Below the pieces are notes generated by a model, which saw only the letters and a list, made by a program, of their open reading frames with translations, did not search any database and had not been told where the DNA came from. DNA of 64,000 nucleotides from Burkholderiales bacterium JOSHI_001 (GTDB taxonomy: Bacteria; Pseudomonadota; Gammaproteobacteria; Burkholderiales; Burkholderiaceae_C): NCBI GenBank assembly GCA_000244995.1, contig CM001438.1, positions 2,628,090 through 2,692,089 on the forward strand, given 5' to 3'. Shown here one piece after another: positions 51,548-61,790 of the stretch; position 1 is the stretch's first letter, and each line of letters opens with the position of its first letter. A program made the position numbers and the translations under genes.

Positions 51548-51627
51548 GGCAGCGCGGGTTCAAAGAGCCAAAGCATACCAATTAGAACCAATCGGGCGCC
51601 GACGACAACGCCCGCCAGGAGACACGC

Positions 51628-52605
51628 ATGGCCCTCGATGTTCGTCGACGTGTTGCCTTGTTGGCCCTGTGGCCGGGGCTGCTGGCCCTGACGTCTGCCC
51701 AGGCGCAGGACTATCCCGCCCGGCCGGTGCGCATCATCGTGCCCTTCGCGCCGGGCGGCTCGGCCGACGTGTACGGCCGCTTCATCGCCCAGCGCCTTCA
51801 GGACGCGCTGGGCCAGAGCTTCGTCATCGACAACCGGCCCGGGGGTGGCTCGGTGATCGGCACCGACGCGGTGGCCAAGGCCGCGCCGGACGGCCACACG
51901 CTGCTGCTGATGTCCAACACCCACACGGTGAACGAGTCGCTGATACCGAACAAGCCCTTCGTGCTGATGCGCGACTTCGTGCCGGTGGCACCCATTAGCT
52001 ATTCGGACCTGGTGCTGGTGGTGCGCGCCGGCCTGCCTTTCAACAGCCTGTGCGACCTGATCCAGGCGGCCAAGGCCAGGCCGGGCGGCATGTCCTACGC
52101 GTCCTCCGGCCCGGGCACGCCGTACCACATGGCCGGTGAACTGTTCAAGGCCATGGCCGGCATCTCGGTGGTGCATATCCCCTACAAGGGCAGTTCGGGC
52201 GCGCGCACCGACGTGCTGGGCGGCCAGCTGGAAATGATGTTCGACGCCATTCCCACCATGACCGAGCACATCAAGGCCGGCAAGGTGAAGGCCCTGGCCA
52301 CCACCGGCAAGGCGCGCTCGGCGGTGCTGCCCGACGTGCCCACCTTCACCGAGGCCGGTGTGCCCGGCTACGAGGCCACGCTATGGCTGGGCCTCCTCGC
52401 GCCCAAGGGCACGCCGCCGGCCGTGGTGGCCAAGCTGAATGCCGAGGTGGCCAAGATCACGTCCCACCCCGACACGCGCCGGACCTGGGCGCAGCAGGGC
52501 ACCACGCCGATGACGATGGGCGTGGACGAGTTCGGCCGCTACCTGAACGAGGACATCGCCAAGTGGGCGAACATCGTGCGCATCTCCGGCGCGAAGGCGG
52601 AATAG
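51628..52605 (+). CDS. Bug/TctC-family periplasmic receptor
   Basis: 325 residues from ATG 51628. A signal peptide ends at AQAQD near 26. Motifs are YPARPVRIIVPFAPGGSADV, NRPGGGSVIGTDAVAKAAPDG and HIPYKGSSGARTDVLGGQLEMMFD. It differs clearly from the Bug protein at 49,021, so it probably has another ligand. It lies 80 bases after the GntR gene and 2 bases before the ModA-like gene, so it is likely in the same operon. Confidence 0.93.
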   Translation: MALDVRRRVALLALWPGLLALTSAQAQDYPARPVRIIVPFAPGGSADVYGRFIAQRLQDALGQSFVIDNRPGGGSVIGTDAVAKAAPDGHTLLLMSNTHTVNESLIPNKPFVLMRDFVPVAPISYSDLVLVVRAGLPFNSLCDLIQAAKARPGGMSYASSGPGTPYHMAGELFKAMAGISVVHIPYKGSSGARTDVLGGQLEMMFDAIPTMTEHIKAGKVKALATTGKARSAVLPDVPTFTEAGVPGYEATLWLGLLAPKGTPPAVVAKLNAEVAKITSHPDTRRTWAQQGTTPMTMGVDEFGRYLNEDIAKWANIVRISGAKAE

Positions 52606-52607
52606 GC

Positions 52608-53312
52608 ATGACCACGTTGAACCTTCTGAGCGCCGGCGCGGCGCGCGGCCTGGTGCTGGCGCTGCAGGCGCAGTTCAGCGCCGCCACCGGGGCCACGCTG
52701 AACGTCAGCTTCGGTGCCGTGGGCGCCATGCGCGAAGCCCTGCTGGGCGGCGCGCCGTGCGATGTCATCATCCTGACCGACGCGTTGATCGACGCGCTCG
52801 CCCAGGAAGGCCGGGCCGACGCCACCAGCCGGGCCGCGCTGGGCCGCGTGCGCACCGGCGTGGCGGTGCGCGCGGGCTGCCCGCACCCCGACGTGGCCAC
52901 CGCCGCTGGCCTGAAGGCGGCACTGCAGGGCGCCGACGCGCTGTACTTCCCCGACCCGGCCAAGGCCACCGCCGGCATTCACTTCGCGCACGTGATGCGC
53001 GAACTGGGCGTGCACGACGCGCTGGCGCCGCATTTCCACGCCCACCCCAACGGCGCCACCGCCATGCGTGAACTGGCCGCCAGCACATCGCCACAGCCCA
53101 TCGGCTGCACCCAGGTGACCGAAATCCTCTACACCCCGGGCGTGGAACTGGTGGGCCTGCTGCCGACAGAGTTCGAGCTGGCCACGGTCTACACCGCTGC
53201 GGTCACCCCGCAGGCGGCTGACGCGGCGCTGGCCGCGCAATTCATCGCCCTGCTGGCCGGTGACAGCGCGCTGGCCTTGCGCCGGGCCGGCGGCTTCGAA
53301 GTTCAGCCGTAG
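52608..53312 (+). CDS. ModA-like substrate-binding protein without signal peptide
   Basis: 234 residues from ATG 52608, two bases after the Bug stop. The type-2 periplasmic binding fold (SBP_bac_11) is seen in LNLLSAGAARGLVLALQAQF, NVSFGAVGAMREALLGGAPCDVIILTD and QPIGCTQVTEILYTPGVELVG. Unlike ModA it starts straight with the first strand and has no signal peptide, so it may act in the cytoplasm, perhaps as a sensor or sink for the compound imported with the Bug receptor. Its last 10 bases overlap the end of the convergent MetE-type gene. Confidence 0.85.
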   Translation: MTTLNLLSAGAARGLVLALQAQFSAATGATLNVSFGAVGAMREALLGGAPCDVIILTDALIDALAQEGRADATSRAALGRVRTGVAVRAGCPHPDVATAAGLKAALQGADALYFPDPAKATAGIHFAHVMRELGVHDALAPHFHAHPNGATAMRELAASTSPQPIGCTQVTEILYTPGVELVGLLPTEFELATVYTAAVTPQAADAALAAQFIALLAGDSALALRRAGGFEVQP

Positions 53313-54322
53313 CGCTGCTGCGCCAGCGCGGCGCCCTGGGCCAGCGCTCGCAGCTTGGCCTCGGCCACGGCACGCTGCATCGGCGCCAGGCCGCAGTTGG
53401 TGCAGGCCACCAGGTGCTGGCGCGGTACATGCTGCAGCGCGCGGCCGATGGTGTCGGCCACTTCTTCCGGGGTTTCGATGCTGTCGCTGGCCACGTCGAT
53501 CACGCCCACCATCACGTCCTTGCCGGTCAGCAGCGCCATCAATTCGGCCGGCACCCGGGAGTGGATGCATTCCACGCTCACCTGGTCGATGCGGCTGGCG
53601 GCCAGCGCCGGAAACACCTTCTCGTACTGGCGCCATTCCTGGCCCAGGGTGCCCTTCCAGTCCAGGTTGGCCTGGATGCCGTAGCCGTAACAGATGTGCA
53701 CCGCGGTCTTGCAGCCCAGCCCCTGGGCTGCACGCTCCAGCGCGGGCACGCCCCAGCGGGCGGCGTCGTCCATGTAGACATTGAAAGCCGGTTCGTCGAA
53801 CTGCACGATGTCCACGCCGTCGGCCTGCAGGGCCAGCGCCTCCTGGTTCAGCAATTCGGCAAAAGCCATCGCCAGCTTTTCGCGGTCGCCATAGAAGCGA
53901 TCGGCCACGGTGTCGACGATGGTCATGGGGCCGGGCAAGGTGAACTTCACCTGCCGGCGGGTGTGCGCGCGCACGAAGCGCGCTTCGGCCTCGTGCACGC
54001 GCCCGGCCAGCTTCAGCGGGCCCACCACCTGCGGCACCATGGCCTTGTAGCGGTCGGCGCGGATGCCCATTTCCACCTTGTGCTCGAAGTCAATGCCTTC
54101 CACCCGTTCCAGGAAGCCGTGCACGAAGTGCTGGCGCGACTGCTCGCCGTCGCCGATGACCGACAGGCCCGCGTCTTCCTGCTGCTTCACCCACAACAGT
54201 GTGGCGTCCAGCTTGGCCTGAGCCAGTTCAGGGCCTTCGGCCTGCCAGCGCGGCCACAGCTTGCCGGTTTCGGCCAGCCAGGCGGGTTTGGGCAGGCTGC
54301 CGGCGATGGCGGTTTTGAACAT
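53303..54322 (-). CDS. Cobalamin-independent methionine synthase-like enzyme (core MetE)
   Basis: 339 residues from ATG 54322. It matches the C-terminal catalytic domain of MetE only: SVIGDGEQSRQHF, FTLPGPMTIVDTVAD, VQFDEPAFN, the zinc ligands in HICYGYG near 216 and CTNCGLAPM near 311, and VECIHSR near 250. Core-MetE enzymes transfer methyl groups to homocysteine or related thiols from donors other than folate polyglutamate. The real substrate is unknown. A full-length MetE would be about 750 residues. Confidence 0.9.
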   Translation of the reverse strand: MFKTAIAGSLPKPAWLAETGKLWPRWQAEGPELAQAKLDATLLWVKQQEDAGLSVIGDGEQSRQHFVHGFLERVEGIDFEHKVEMGIRADRYKAMVPQVVGPLKLAGRVHEAEARFVRAHTRRQVKFTLPGPMTIVDTVADRFYGDREKLAMAFAELLNQEALALQADGVDIVQFDEPAFNVYMDDAARWGVPALERAAQGLGCKTAVHICYGYGIQANLDWKGTLGQEWRQYEKVFPALAASRIDQVSVECIHSRVPAELMALLTGKDVMVGVIDVASDSIETPEEVADTIGRALQHVPRQHLVACTNCGLAPMQRAVAEAKLRALAQGAALAQQRYG

Positions 54323-54344
54323 GGGTTGTCCTCCTGTACTTGGG

Positions 54345-54980
54345 CTAAAGGTACATGGCCGGCCGCGTGGCCATCAGCGCGCGCCAGCGTTGCAGGTGCG
54401 GGTGGGTGTCGGCAGGACGCACTTTCACCACCCGCGCGAAGTCGATCGCGACCACCGCGGTGATGTCGGCGATGCTGAATTGGCCGGCGGCGATGTAGTC
54501 GCGTTCGGCCAGGTGCTCGTTCAGCAGCGTGAAGAACTGCTGCAGGCGCGCCAGGCCGCGCTGGGCCAGCTCGGGGATCTGGGCGTAGTTCACCGGCCCG
54601 GGCAGGGCGCGGTCAGCCATGGCCGGCGAGCTGTTGCGCAGGGCTTCGGCCACCGGCATCAGGCCTTCGAATTCCACCCGCCATTGCCAGCTGGCGATCT
54701 CGGCCTTGTCTGTCGGCGTTCGGCCCATCAGCGGGGGTTCGGGGTAGCGCGCTTCCAGGTAGGCGGCGATGGCCGCGTTGTCGGTGAGCAGCGCGCCTTC
54801 TTCGGTGCGCAGCGCGGGCACGGTGCACTGCGGGTTGATGGCGCGGTAGGCTGCGCTCAATTGCTCACCGCTGCGCAGGTCCACCTGCACGGTCTCATGG
54901 GCCAGGCCTTTTTCAGCCAGCAGGATGCGGGCGCGGCGCGGGCTGGGCGCGGTGGCGCAGTCGTACAGGGTGATGCTCAT
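54345..54980 (-). CDS. Glutathione S-transferase family protein
   Basis: 211 residues from ATG 54980, overlapping the previous gene's stop as ATGA. The N-terminal thioredoxin-like domain has LYDCATAPSPRRARILLAEKGL and the cis-Pro in CTVPALRTEEG with LLTDNAAIAAYLE. The all-helical C-terminal domain has YIAAGQFSIADITAVVAIDF. The active-site Ser/Cys candidate is Ser13 or Cys8. Substrate unknown. It is the second of two adjacent GST genes. Confidence 0.9.
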   Translation of the reverse strand: MSITLYDCATAPSPRRARILLAEKGLAHETVQVDLRSGEQLSAAYRAINPQCTVPALRTEEGALLTDNAAIAAYLEARYPEPPLMGRTPTDKAEIASWQWRVEFEGLMPVAEALRNSSPAMADRALPGPVNYAQIPELAQRGLARLQQFFTLLNEHLAERDYIAAGQFSIADITAVVAIDFARVVKVRPADTHPHLQRWRALMATRPAMYL

Positions 54981-55843
54981 GGGGCGGTGGGCGCGGGCAG
55001 GGCGTCGAAGTCGCTGGCGTCGTGGCGTTCGTGCAATTGGCTGGACGGGTCGCCCCAGGTGCGGTTGACCTTGCGACCGCGCTGCACCGCGGGGCGCTGC
55101 GCGATCTGCTCGGTCCAGCGCTGCAGGTGCTTGTAATCCTGCACCTGCAGGAATTCGCCCGCCTCGTAGACCAGGCCCTTGGCCAGCGCGCCGTACCAGG
55201 GCCAGACCGCGATGTCGGCGACGCTGTACGCGTCGCCGGCCAGGTAGGGGCTTTCGGCCAGGCGGCGGTCCAGCACGTCCAGCTGGCGCTTGGCCTCCAT
55301 CGCGAAGCGGTCGATGGCGTATTCGATCTTGGTGGGCGCGTAGGCGTAGAAGTGGCCGAAGCCACCGCCGAGATAGGGCGCGCTGCCCATCTGCCAGAAC
55401 AGCCAGGACAGGCATTCGGCGCGCTCGGCCGCGTCTGTGGGCAGAAAGGCGCCGAACTTCTGCGCCAGGTGCAGCAGGATGGCGCCGGACTCGAACACGC
55501 GGATGGGTGTGGGCCCGCTGCGGTCCATCAGCGCCGGGATCTTGGAATTCGGGTTCACGCCCACGAAGCCGCTGCCGAACTGGTCGCCGTCGTTGATGCG
55601 GATCAGCCAGGCGTCGTACTCGGCGCCGGCATGGCCCAGCGCCAGCAGCTCTTCCAGCATGACGGTCACCTTCACGCCGTTGGGCGTGGCCAAGGAATAC
55701 AGCTGCAGCGGGTGTTTGCCCACCGGCAGTTCCTTGTCGTGGGTGGGCCCGGCGATGGGCCGGTTGATGTTGGCGAAGCGCCCGCCATTGGCCTTGTTCC
55801 AGACCCAGACCTTGGGCGGGATGTACTCAGGGGTGTCACTCAT
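54977..55843 (-). CDS. yghU: YghU-type glutathione transferase / disulphide reductase
   Basis: 288 residues from ATG 55843. It carries the long N-terminal segment of the YghU/Ure2p-like group (PPKVWVWNKANGGRFANINRPIAGPTHD) before the thioredoxin fold, then QFGSGFVGVNPNSKIPALMD and RVFESGAILLHLA. YghU binds two glutathione molecules and reduces disulphides and organic peroxides. The C-terminal domain has YLAGDAYSVADIAVWPWYG. It is coupled to the next GST gene by ATGA. Confidence 0.9.
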   Translation of the reverse strand: MSDTPEYIPPKVWVWNKANGGRFANINRPIAGPTHDKELPVGKHPLQLYSLATPNGVKVTVMLEELLALGHAGAEYDAWLIRINDGDQFGSGFVGVNPNSKIPALMDRSGPTPIRVFESGAILLHLAQKFGAFLPTDAAERAECLSWLFWQMGSAPYLGGGFGHFYAYAPTKIEYAIDRFAMEAKRQLDVLDRRLAESPYLAGDAYSVADIAVWPWYGALAKGLVYEAGEFLQVQDYKHLQRWTEQIAQRPAVQRGRKVNRTWGDPSSQLHERHDASDFDALPAPTAP

Positions 55844-55862
55844 TCGGCAAGCTCCCAGGGGT

Positions 55863-56690
55863 TCAGGTGATGCGGCGGATGCTCTCGGCAATCTCGGCGC
55901 GCTCAAACACCTGCTTCCAGTCGTCGCGCATCAGCCTGGGCTTGCCGAAGGTGATGGCCTTGTTGCAGGCGTCGGAGAAGGCGCCGGGAATCTGCTTGAA
56001 GATCACCGCCGACAGGATGGTCATGTGGCCCAGCAGGAAATCGCGCGCGCACTCGGCGGGCACGCCGCGCGCCACCACCTCGTCCATGGCCTCGCGCATC
56101 ACGTCCAGCAGGGTGGCGCACACGGTTTCCGACAGCCCCGGCTCCAGCAGCGCCATCTGCTCCACCGTCAGGCGGTAGGAACGCAGGATCGGCTGGTAGA
56201 TGGTCTTGGCGACCGCTTCGCCCAGGTCGAAGGCGCTTTCAGGCCCCTGCATCAGTGCGCTGGTGATGGATTGGGGCGCGGTGGCGCCGCCGAAGTAGTC
56301 CACCGCGCCGGGCGTGTGCACCTCGGGGCTGAAGATGGTGGGGTGGCAGGGGTGGGCGACGAAGTACACCAGGTCGTCGCGCTTCGGCAGGTGGCCGGCA
56401 AAGGGCGCGGCGGCGTCCAGCGTCATCACCATGGTGCCGGCTTGGAGCATGGGGGACAGTTCGGCGGCCAGCTTGCCGATCAGGGTGTCCGGCACGGCCA
56501 GGATCACCACCTCGGCGCCATCCACCGCGGCGGCGGCGTCCATGCAGGTGATGCCCAATTCGTCCTGCAGGCGCTGCCGCCCGGCGGCGCCGGGCTCCAC
56601 GTGGCGCACCTGGAAGTCCGAGCCCCTCAAATTCTTGGACAGGCGCAGGCCCATCTTCCCGCCAGCGCCAAACAGCGCAATCGTCGTCAT
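55863..56690 (-). CDS. NAD(P)-binding phosphogluconate dehydrogenase-like protein
   Basis: 275 residues from ATG 56690. The Rossmann motif is IALFGAGGKMGLRLSKNL at the N-terminus, with VVILAVPDTLIGKL near 60. The C-terminal helical part (MREAMDEVVARGVPAECARDFLLGHMT) fits the C-terminal domain of this group, which includes D-apionate oxidoisomerase ApnO. The motifs alone do not fix the reaction. It lies upstream of the two GST genes on the same strand. Confidence 0.75.
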   Translation of the reverse strand: MTTIALFGAGGKMGLRLSKNLRGSDFQVRHVEPGAAGRQRLQDELGITCMDAAAAVDGAEVVILAVPDTLIGKLAAELSPMLQAGTMVMTLDAAAPFAGHLPKRDDLVYFVAHPCHPTIFSPEVHTPGAVDYFGGATAPQSITSALMQGPESAFDLGEAVAKTIYQPILRSYRLTVEQMALLEPGLSETVCATLLDVMREAMDEVVARGVPAECARDFLLGHMTILSAVIFKQIPGAFSDACNKAITFGKPRLMRDDWKQVFERAEIAESIRRIT

Positions 56691-56821
56691 CGGCTGCTCC
56701 TGCGTCGCAAAAGCTGCATCCTAGGTGGGCGGCGGCAGAATGCTGCTGGGGCAAATGCCAGGGGCCGCGGCGCAGGGTCTAGCATTCGCGTCTTGCCAGT
56801 CAGACAAAAAGGAACCGGGCC

Positions 56822-57535
56822 ATGGGCGCTCAATGGAAAGCCAAGCACAAGGACATCGCCGCCAACGCCAAGGGGCGCCTGTTCGGCAAGCTGGCCAAGG
56901 ACATCATGATCGCCGCACGCCATGGCGCCGACCCGGCCGGCAATTCCAAGCTGCGCCTGGTGCTGGAGCAGGCGCGCAAGGTGTCCATGCCCAAGGACAC
57001 GCTGGAGCGGGCCATCAAGAAGGGCGCTGGCCTCAGCGGCGAGGCGGTTCATTTCGAACACGCCATCTACGAAGGCTTCGCGCCGCACCGCGTGCCGGTG
57101 ATGGTGGAGTGCCTCACCGACAACGTGAACCGCGCCGCGTCCGAGATGCGGGTGCTGTTCCGCAAGGGGCAGCTGGGCACCTCGGGTTCGGTGTCCTGGG
57201 ACTTCAGCCACGTGGGCTTGATCGAAGCCGAAGCGGCGAAACCCGACGCCGACGTGGAGGTGGCCGCCATCGAGGCCGGTGCGCAGGACTTCAATGCCGC
57301 GGGCGAAGACGGCGTGTGCCTGTTCCTGACCGAGCCCACCGACCTGGACCTGGTGAGCCGTGCGCTGCCGGCGCAGGGCTTCACGGTGCTGTCGGCCAAG
57401 CTGGGCTACCAGCCCAAGAACCCGATCGCGCCTGGCAGCCTCAGCGCCGAGCAATTGGAAGAGGTGGAAGCCTTCCTGGCCGCGCTGGACGCCAACGAGG
57501 ACGTGCAGAACGTCTACGCCGGCCTGGCGGGCTGA
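56822..57535 (+). CDS. YebC/PmpR-family protein
   Basis: 237 residues from ATG 56822. The family pattern is clear: [19 protein letters not shown] at the start, [50 protein letters not shown] and the C-terminal [12 protein letters not shown]. Relatives act as DNA-binding regulators, and recent work links YebC proteins to translation of proline stretches. The start MGAQWK marks a paralogue group distinct from classical YebC (MAGHSKW). A GGAAC-type weak ribosome site precedes it. Confidence 0.92.
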   Translation: MGAQWKAKHKDIAANAKGRLFGKLAKDIMIAARHGADPAGNSKLRLVLEQARKVSMPKDTLERAIKKGAGLSGEAVHFEHAIYEGFAPHRVPVMVECLTDNVNRAASEMRVLFRKGQLGTSGSVSWDFSHVGLIEAEAAKPDADVEVAAIEAGAQDFNAAGEDGVCLFLTEPTDLDLVSRALPAQGFTVLSAKLGYQPKNPIAPGSLSAEQLEEVEAFLAALDANEDVQNVYAGLAG

Positions 57536-57547
57536 CGCGCAGCCGCT

Positions 57548-58286
<739 letters not shown>

Positions 58287-58297
<11 letters not shown>

Positions 58298-58937
58298 GTC
58301 GAAGCTTCTTTTCAAGCCGCTTGCTCCAGGCCGAAATCGGCCAGCACAGCGCGAAGTACAGCAGGGCCACGCAGGCGTAGACCTTGAACGGTTGGAAGGT
58401 GGCGTTGCTGATCATGGTGCCGGCCTTGGTGATCTCGATGAAACCGATCACGCTGGCCAGCGCGGTGCCCTTGATCACCTGCACCAGGAAGCCCACCGTG
58501 GGCGCCACGGCAATGCGCAGCGCCTGCGGGCCCACCACGTGGCGCATCTTCTCGGTGAAGCTCAAGGCCAGGCTGTCGGCCGCTTCCCACTGGCCGCGCG
58601 GGATGGCGTTGACGCAGCCGCGCCAGATCTCGGCCAGGAAGGCGCTGGTGTACAGCGTCAGCGCCAGCGCGGCGGCCACCCAGGCCGAGATGTTCAGGCC
58701 CAGCAGCGACAGCCCGAAATAGGCCAGGAACAACTGCATCAGCAGCGGCGTGCCCTGGAACAGCTGCACATAGCCCGCCACCGCGCGGCCGGCCAGCGGC
58801 CCCTTGGCAACGCGCAACAGCAGCAGCGCCAGGCCCACCAGGCCGCCGCCCACGAAGGCCAGCAGCGACAGCAGCACTGTCCAGCGCGCGGCCAGCAGCA
58901 GGTTGCGGAAGATGTCCCAGACGCTGAAGTCAACCAT
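58287..58937 (-). CDS. Polar amino acid ABC transporter permease
   Basis: 216 residues from ATG 58937. Five hydrophobic helices and the GlnP/HisM motif (YVQLFQGTPLLMQLFLAYFG; EAADSLALSFTEKMRHVVGPQA is the cytoplasmic EAA loop that contacts the ATPase). It pairs with the second permease upstream, 17 bases away, to form a heterodimer in the inner membrane. Confidence 0.94.
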
Positions 58938-58954
58938 GGCCGTGGCGCATCGTT

Positions 58955-59614
58955 TCAACGCCCGAAGATGAAGCGCCGGCCGGCCCAGTGCAGCGCGTGC
59001 CGCACCGCCACCGACAGCGCCAGGTAGATCAGCGTGGCCACGATGAAGGCCTCGAAAGCGCGGAAGTTGCGGCTTTGGATCAGGTTGGCGGCGTAGCTCA
59101 GTTCCTGGGCCGAGATCTGCCCGCACACCGCCGAGCCCAGCATGACGATGACGATCTGGCTGACCATGGCCGGCCACACCCGGCCGAGTGCGGGCGGCAG
59201 CACCACGCGCATGAACACCTGCCATTCGTTCATCGCCAGGCTGCGCGCGGCTTCAATCTGCCCGCGTGGCGTGCCCTCGATGCCTGCGCGCACGATTTCG
59301 GCGGCGTACGCACCAAGATTGATCACCATCGCCAGCACCGACGCCAGCTCGGGCGAGAACTTCAGGCCCAGCCCGGGCAGGCCGAAGAAGATGAAGAACA
59401 ACTGCACGATGAAGGGCGTGTTGCGGATGAGTTCCACGTACACGCCCACCGCCGCCGCCAGCGGCTTGGGCCCCCAAGCCCGGGCCCAGCCGCAGGCCAC
59501 GCCCAGCGCCAGGCCACCGGCCGCCGCCGCGGCGCTGAGCGCCAGCGTGAAGCCGGCGCCGCGCAGCAGCGCGGGCCATTCCACCAGCACGGCGCCGAAG
59601 TCCAGGGCGATCAT
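58955..59614 (-). CDS. Polar amino acid ABC transporter permease
   Basis: 219 residues from ATG 59614. Family motif YVELIRNTPFIVQLFFIFFG and EAA loop IEAARSLAMNEWQVFMRVVLPPAL. Hydrophobic segments number five. It is the first of the two permeases, 43 bases after the binding protein gene. Confidence 0.94.
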   Translation of the reverse strand: MIALDFGAVLVEWPALLRGAGFTLALSAAAAAGGLALGVACGWARAWGPKPLAAAVGVYVELIRNTPFIVQLFFIFFGLPGLGLKFSPELASVLAMVINLGAYAAEIVRAGIEGTPRGQIEAARSLAMNEWQVFMRVVLPPALGRVWPAMVSQIVIVMLGSAVCGQISAQELSYAANLIQSRNFRAFEAFIVATLIYLALSVAVRHALHWAGRRFIFGR

Positions 59615-59657
59615 GGTGCAAGGCGCCGACCGTTGACCGGGCGCGGGCTTGCGCGCG

Positions 59658-60434
59658 TCACTGCGGCAGTTCGCCCGCCGGCCGGCCCAGCCACTGGCGC
59701 GCCATCTTGTCGATGTCGCCCGAGGCCTTGGCCGCGGCGATGATCTCGTTCACCTTGCCGCGCAGCGCGTCCTGGCCCTTGGCCACGCCGATGAAATTGG
59801 GGCTGTCCTTCAGCACGAACTTGAACTCGGTGCCCAGGCCCGGGTTGCGCGCCATCAGGTTGCCGGCCACCGAGGCGCCGGTGGCCAGCGCCTGCACCTG
59901 GCCTGACACGAAAGCCGCCACGGTGGCGTTGTTGTCCTCAAAGCGCTTGATGTCGGCCGTGGCCGGGGCGATCTTGCTGAGTTCCATGTCCTCGATGGCG
60001 CCGCGCGTCACGCCCACGGTCTTGCCGGCCAGGTCGGCCGCCGTCTTCACCGCCAGGCTCTTGGCTGCGAACACGGCCTGGAAGAAGGGCGAGTAGGCGG
60101 CCGTGAAGTCGATGACCTTTTCGCGTTCGGGGTTCTTGCCCAGGGTGCTGATCACCAGGTCGGCCTTCCTGGTCTGCAGGTAGGCGATGCGGTTGGCACT
60201 GGTCACCGGCACCAGTTCCACCTTCACTCCCAGCTTGGCGGCAATGAGGTTGGCCATGTCGATGTCCAGGCCTTGCGGCTTCAGGTCGGTGCCGACGAAG
60301 CCATAGGGCGGGAAGTCGGTGGGGATGGCGATGGTGATCAGCTTCTTGGCCATCACCTCGTCCAGCGTGGACTGGGCCAGCGCAGGGGCCGCCAGGGCGA
60401 AGGCCAGGCTGGCCAGCAGGATGCGTCGTTGCAC
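59658..60434 (-). CDS. Polar amino acid ABC transporter substrate-binding protein
   Basis: 258 residues from GTG 60434. A signal peptide ends at LAQS near 20. The SBP_bac_3 fold has ITIAIPTDFPPYGFVGTDLK, GLDIDMANLIAAKLGVKVEL, ADLVISTLGKNPEREKVIDF and AGKTVGVTRGAIEDMEL. It delivers an amino acid or related compound to the two permeases. First gene of the operon; the 160 bases between it and the divergent thiolase should hold both promoters. Ligand unknown. Confidence 0.93.
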   Translation of the reverse strand: MQRRILLASLAFALAAPALAQSTLDEVMAKKLITIAIPTDFPPYGFVGTDLKPQGLDIDMANLIAAKLGVKVELVPVTSANRIAYLQTRKADLVISTLGKNPEREKVIDFTAAYSPFFQAVFAAKSLAVKTAADLAGKTVGVTRGAIEDMELSKIAPATADIKRFEDNNATVAAFVSGQVQALATGASVAGNLMARNPGLGTEFKFVLKDSPNFIGVAKGQDALRGKVNEIIAAAKASGDIDKMARQWLGRPAGELPQ

Positions 60435-60595
60435 AGGGGTCTCCTTGTCGATGGGGCCAAGGCGCGGGCGGGGCCGGCGGCATGTGGCCCCGGTTTCTAG
60501 CACGCCGCGTGCCACCTTTTTGGTGCACCTGGGGCGGCGGACCGGGCAAGATCGGTGGCGGATCGATTCATTTGCCCACCCCCGCAGGAGCCCCC

Positions 60596-61774
60596 ATGCC
60601 CGAAGCCTTCATCGTTGCCGCTCAACGAACCGCCGCCGGCCGGCGCAACGGCCGCCTGTCGGGCTGGCACCCGGTGGACCTGGGCGCGGCCCTGATCAAC
60701 GCGCTGCTGGACCGCAGCGGCATCGACCCCGCGGCGGTGGACGACGTGCTGATGGGCTGCGTCAGCCAGGTGGGCGAACAGAGCAGCAACCTGGCGCGCA
60801 ACGCGGTGCTGGCGTCCAGGCTGCCGGAATCGGTGCCCGCCACCACCCTGGACCGGCAATGCGGCTCGTCCCAGCAGGCTTTGCATTTCGCGGCCCAGGC
60901 GGTGATGTCCGGCAGCATGGACTGCGTGATCGCCGCCGGCGTGGAAAGCATGAGCCGCGTGCCCATGTTCAGCCCCAACGAACTGGCCCGAAAGGCCGGG
61001 CTGGGCAGCTGTGTCAGCCCGGGCCTGCGACAGCGTTATGGCGAGGTGGCCTTCAGCCAGTTCACTGGCGCCGAGATGCTGGCCCGCCAATACCGCCTCA
61101 GCAAGGACCAACTCGACCAGTTTGCGTTGGACAGCCACCGCCGCGCCGCCAATGCCACCCAGGCCGGCCGCTTTGCCGACGAGGTGCTGCCACTGCCGGT
61201 TCGCCGCGCCGACGGCACCGGGGACGGTGAATCGCACACGGTGGACGAAGGCATCCGCTTCGACGCCACGCTGGAGGGCATAGCCGGCGTGAAGTTGCTG
61301 CAGGAAGGCGGCGTCATCAGCGCGGCCAACGCCAGCCAGATCGCCGACGGCGCCAGCGGTGTGCTGGTGGTGAACGAGCGCGGCCTGAAGACCCTGGGCT
61401 GCCAGGCTTTGGCACGTGTGCACCACCTGTCGGTGCTGGGGCACGACCCGGTCATCATGCTGGAAGCGCCCATCCCGGCCACCGAGCGCGCATTGCAAAA
61501 GGCCGGCCTGCGCATCGGCGACATCGACGCCTATGAGGTGAACGAGGCCTTCGCGTCGGTGCCCCTGGCCTGGCTCCAGGCCACCGGCGCCGATCCTGAA
61601 CGCCTGAACGTGAACGGCGGCGCCATCGCGCTGGGCCACCCGCTGGGCGCCTCGGGCACCAAGCTGATGTGCACGCTGATCCACGTGCTGCAGCAGCGGG
61701 GCGGCCGCTACGGCCTGCAGACCATGTGCGAAGGCGGGGGCATGGCCAACGTCACCATCGTCGAACGGCTCTGA
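60596..61774 (+). CDS. Acetyl-CoA acetyltransferase (thiolase family)
   Basis: 392 residues from ATG 60596 with GCAGGAG just before it. The nucleophile is C89 in LDRQCGSSQQ, the His is in NVNGGAIALGHPLGASG and the second Cys in CEGGGMANV. All are present, so it should be active. Thiolases either join two acetyl-CoA or cleave 3-oxoacyl-CoA. The isolated setting and the enoyl-CoA hydratase at the window end point to fatty or aromatic acid breakdown. Confidence 0.95.
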   Translation: MPEAFIVAAQRTAAGRRNGRLSGWHPVDLGAALINALLDRSGIDPAAVDDVLMGCVSQVGEQSSNLARNAVLASRLPESVPATTLDRQCGSSQQALHFAAQAVMSGSMDCVIAAGVESMSRVPMFSPNELARKAGLGSCVSPGLRQRYGEVAFSQFTGAEMLARQYRLSKDQLDQFALDSHRRAANATQAGRFADEVLPLPVRRADGTGDGESHTVDEGIRFDATLEGIAGVKLLQEGGVISAANASQIADGASGVLVVNERGLKTLGCQALARVHHLSVLGHDPVIMLEAPIPATERALQKAGLRIGDIDAYEVNEAFASVPLAWLQATGADPERLNVNGGAIALGHPLGASGTKLMCTLIHVLQQRGGRYGLQTMCEGGGMANVTIVERL

Positions 61775-61790
61775 GACGGGCCCCGCGCCG

